The notes beneath the pieces were generated by a model. It worked only from the letters and a program-made list of their open reading frames with translations. It ran no database searches and was not told where the DNA came from. Shown one piece after another: positions 33,398-33,490 of a stretch of DNA of 33,490 bases (positions are counted from its first letter, which is position 1; the number at the start of each line of letters is the position of its first letter). Made by a program: the position numbers and the translations under genes. Source of the DNA: Marinobacterium weihaiense (GTDB taxonomy: Bacteria > Pseudomonadota > Gammaproteobacteria > Pseudomonadales > Balneatricaceae); the NCBI RefSeq assembly GCF_019061305.1, contig NZ_JAHQZT010000026.1, positions 1-33,490 of the forward strand. Reading direction: 5' to 3'.

Positions 33398-33490
33398 GGA
33401 AGGTGTGATCAAGTTCGCCACATGGGATAATGCTGACTGCACATGATCGAGGACGTATCAGATGGATCAGCAACTTACATTCGCGGACAG
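33398..33490 (+). mobile_element. Left end of an IS5-family insertion sequence (runs off the window)
   Basis: The terminal sequence GGAAGGTGTGATCAAGT differs at two positions from the E. coli IS5 terminus as I remember it (GGAAGGTGCGAACAAGT). It is followed 64 bases later by a transposase start. Its first base lies exactly where the FKBP reading frame loses family similarity. The rest of the element and the target duplication are outside the window. Confidence 0.8.
33462..33490 (+). CDS. IS5-family transposase, first codons
   Basis: The visible residues MDQQLTFAD match the conserved N-terminus of IS5-type transposases (E. coli IS5 begins MSHQLTFADS). GAGGA lies about nine bases before the ATG. 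The product would be a DDE transposase. Only about nine codons are visible, but together with the terminal repeat the identification is good. Confidence 0.75.

Noticed and set aside
33391-33430. Simple frameshift or sequencing error in the FKBP gene
   Set aside because: The sequence after the break matches an IS5-type terminus and is followed by a transposase start, which explains the break without an error.
1-33490. CRISPR array, tRNA, rRNA or prophage
   Set aside because: I saw no regularly spaced direct repeats, no cloverleaf-like or rRNA-like stretches and no phage structural genes.

Overview
The window looks like a piece of a GC-rich gammaproteobacterial chromosome, most likely from a marine or halophilic lineage near the Oceanospirillales. 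This rests on gene content only: a PanP-type aspartate decarboxylase, a TIGR02450 Trp-rich small protein, a DUF6436 protein, a type II DMSO-reductase-family enzyme and a Csr/Rsm-like small RNA. I saw no rRNA, tRNA or CRISPR array. Genus is not assigned.

Layout. 1-1270: the C-terminal half of an SLC13-type transporter, cut off near position 80-92 beside the start of an unidentified minus-strand gene. 1310-12502: housekeeping and accessory genes (DUF4197 protein, PAS-GGDEF diguanylate cyclase, cysQ, a DadA-like oxidoreductase, a DUF6436 protein coupled to a membrane-sensing chemoreceptor, a DUF411 protein with a Cys-rich exported neighbour, a double-cupin protein, a BASS transporter, an iron-containing alcohol dehydrogenase). 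12574-12717: a candidate CsrA/RsmA-sequestering sRNA. 12860-18074: a Trp-rich small protein, a polar amino acid ABC transporter, an M48 lipoprotein protease, a small unknown protein, and a GNAT gene coupled to a cold-shock/DUF1294 gene. 18230-21732: molybdenum cofactor genes (mobA divergent from moaA-moaB-moeA). 21939-30285: a six-gene operon for a periplasmic type II molybdoenzyme. 30309-31961: panP on the minus strand. 32266-33397: three prolyl isomerase genes, the last cut by an IS5-family element that runs off the end.

The centre of interest is 18230-30285. The operon has the alpha-beta-chaperone-gamma order known from selenate reductase, DMS dehydrogenase, ethylbenzene dehydrogenase and chlorate reductase. 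Two further genes follow: an Nbp35/Mrp-type Fe-S carrier ATPase with an N-terminal four-Cys motif, and a 624-residue protein with about 14 propeller-blade repeats, best read as two seven-bladed propellers. With the adjacent Moco genes, this looks like an enzyme packaged with its own cofactor supply, Fe-S insertion factor and assembly scaffold. The substrate cannot be read from the sequence. No chlorite dismutase or cytochrome c partner is present.

Both window edges appear to be gene interruptions. The right edge is a recognisable IS5-family end; the left edge is consistent with another mobile element but is not identified. The window may therefore be a contig bounded by repeats.
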